Assembly: GCF_026262505.1 (NCBI RefSeq)
Contig: NC_067205.1
Coordinates: forward strand, 15,996,001-16,060,000
DNA length: 64,000 bases
Direction of reading: 5' to 3'
DNA from: Trichomonas vaginalis G3
Lineage: Eukaryota > Parabasalia > Trichomonadida > Trichomonadidae
Made by a program: the position numbers and the translations under genes. Under the pieces are notes generated by a model. That model did no database searches. It was not told where the DNA came from and saw only the letters and a program-made list of their open reading frames with translations. Each line of letters begins with the position of its first letter. Position 1 is the first letter of the stretch. Below are positions 63,520 to 64,000 of the stretch, piece by piece.

Positions 63520-64000
63520 CTCTCAATAAAAAAATAAAAAATCGAATTTTGAGAGGAGAAATATGAACATGAAATATTAGAGCTTTCATCTTTTGAATCG
63601 CTCATATCATCATAACTCTTATATGGCAAATATCTTAGTGGGAAATCATATTTCCCATTATCATCAAAGTTATGATTTCCTCTACGCTATCATAGAACAC
63701 GCTCTTACTAATCAAGTTACTTCCAATAATCACACTCTTTTTTTATGATACACACACCTTTGAAAAATTGTTAGAATTGGAAATCTAATTTGTCAATATT
63801 GAGCACAAACTCACTTCTTTTTATAGTTGTTTGATCTCACCAATGCTCAATGAATATACCAGAGATCCAGCAAGATATTTATCTTGAGAACATTAATTTT
63901 AATGTTTTATGCACAATTGAAAAAAGAACTTTCACAATTTCTCTATCTGTGACTAAAAGGCAATGCGATGGAGTAATTACTTTATAGATCTATTTTATGA
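63520..64000. other. Upstream region of peptidase E, no further gene
   Basis: No supported ORF. A short palindrome (TGGGAAAT-CAT-ATTTCCCA, 63639-63658) lies about 120 bp upstream of the start, flanked by CATAACT and AGTTATG in inverted order. Its role is unknown. Confidence 0.4.

Noticed and set aside
1-64000. Bacterial or phage genome, suggested by HNH, KilA-N and tail-collar genes
   Set aside because: The flanks carry TMEM131-like, USP-like, ankyrin and mariner sequences, and the elements have Polinton ends with 6-bp duplications.

Overview
The window looks like nuclear DNA of a trichomonad protist (a Trichomonas/Tritrichomonas-like parabasalid). The DNA is very AT-rich, the genes are intronless, and the stop codons sit in or next to TAAA. 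The host genes are of kinds known from trichomonads: a degenerate ubiquitin hydrolase, ankyrin debris and a large surface protein with a short NPLL-type tail. The mobile load is also typical: Maverick/Polinton elements and a 1.3 kb mariner. The species call is inference; I recognise families, not exact loci.

Host part, left (1-19304). An N-terminal part of a TMEM131-like secretory-pathway protein runs off the left edge. Two tail-to-tail paralogs with a kinase-like fold follow (one frameshifted at 4385-6305, one open at 7028-9058), with ankyrin debris between them. After these come a tRNA-like gene, a broken HSP70-like gene, a 956-residue surface protein and a small repeat protein. Directly upstream of the TMEM131-like gene and of the intact kinase-like gene lies an unusual repeat. 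Its 122-bp unit is made almost wholly of three consecutive stem-loops. There is one solo copy and one tandem array, and both sit within about 100 bp of a start codon.

Element 1 (about 19311-40012, flanked by TATGAA(G)). This is a mosaic Polinton. Its first 2.1 kb is a near copy of the left end of element 2. The rest is another lineage carrying capsid, structural, collagen/phage-collar-like fibre, integrase, KilA-N, HNH and protein-primed PolB genes. A mariner sits inside it at 21580-22882. The element is broken in several places. It abuts a degenerate ubiquitin-hydrolase-like host gene (40013-41173).

Host part, middle (41174-44055). Mostly empty AT-rich DNA with one short coding-like fragment.

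Element 2 (44062-62247, flanked by GCAAAC). This is an 18.2 kb Polinton-like element whose two arms of about 7.7 kb are inverted copies of each other. Each arm holds a two-repeat putative DNA-binding ORF, a PolB-associated ORF, PolB with an embedded HNH-like zinc module, integrase and small ORFs. A single primase-helicase gene lies in the 2.7 kb centre. No capsid gene is visible. The arms are nearly identical and the target duplication is exact, so it looks young, although many of its genes are broken.

Host part, right (62254-64000). A peptidase E (S51) gene, then no further gene. The two elements share an upstream motif and intergenic modules, which suggests one expression system across both Polinton lineages. 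The most unusual signals are the triple-hairpin array, the arm-duplicated element 2, the mosaic element 1, the phage-like fibre and the GC-rich mini-hairpins in AT-rich Polinton reading frames.
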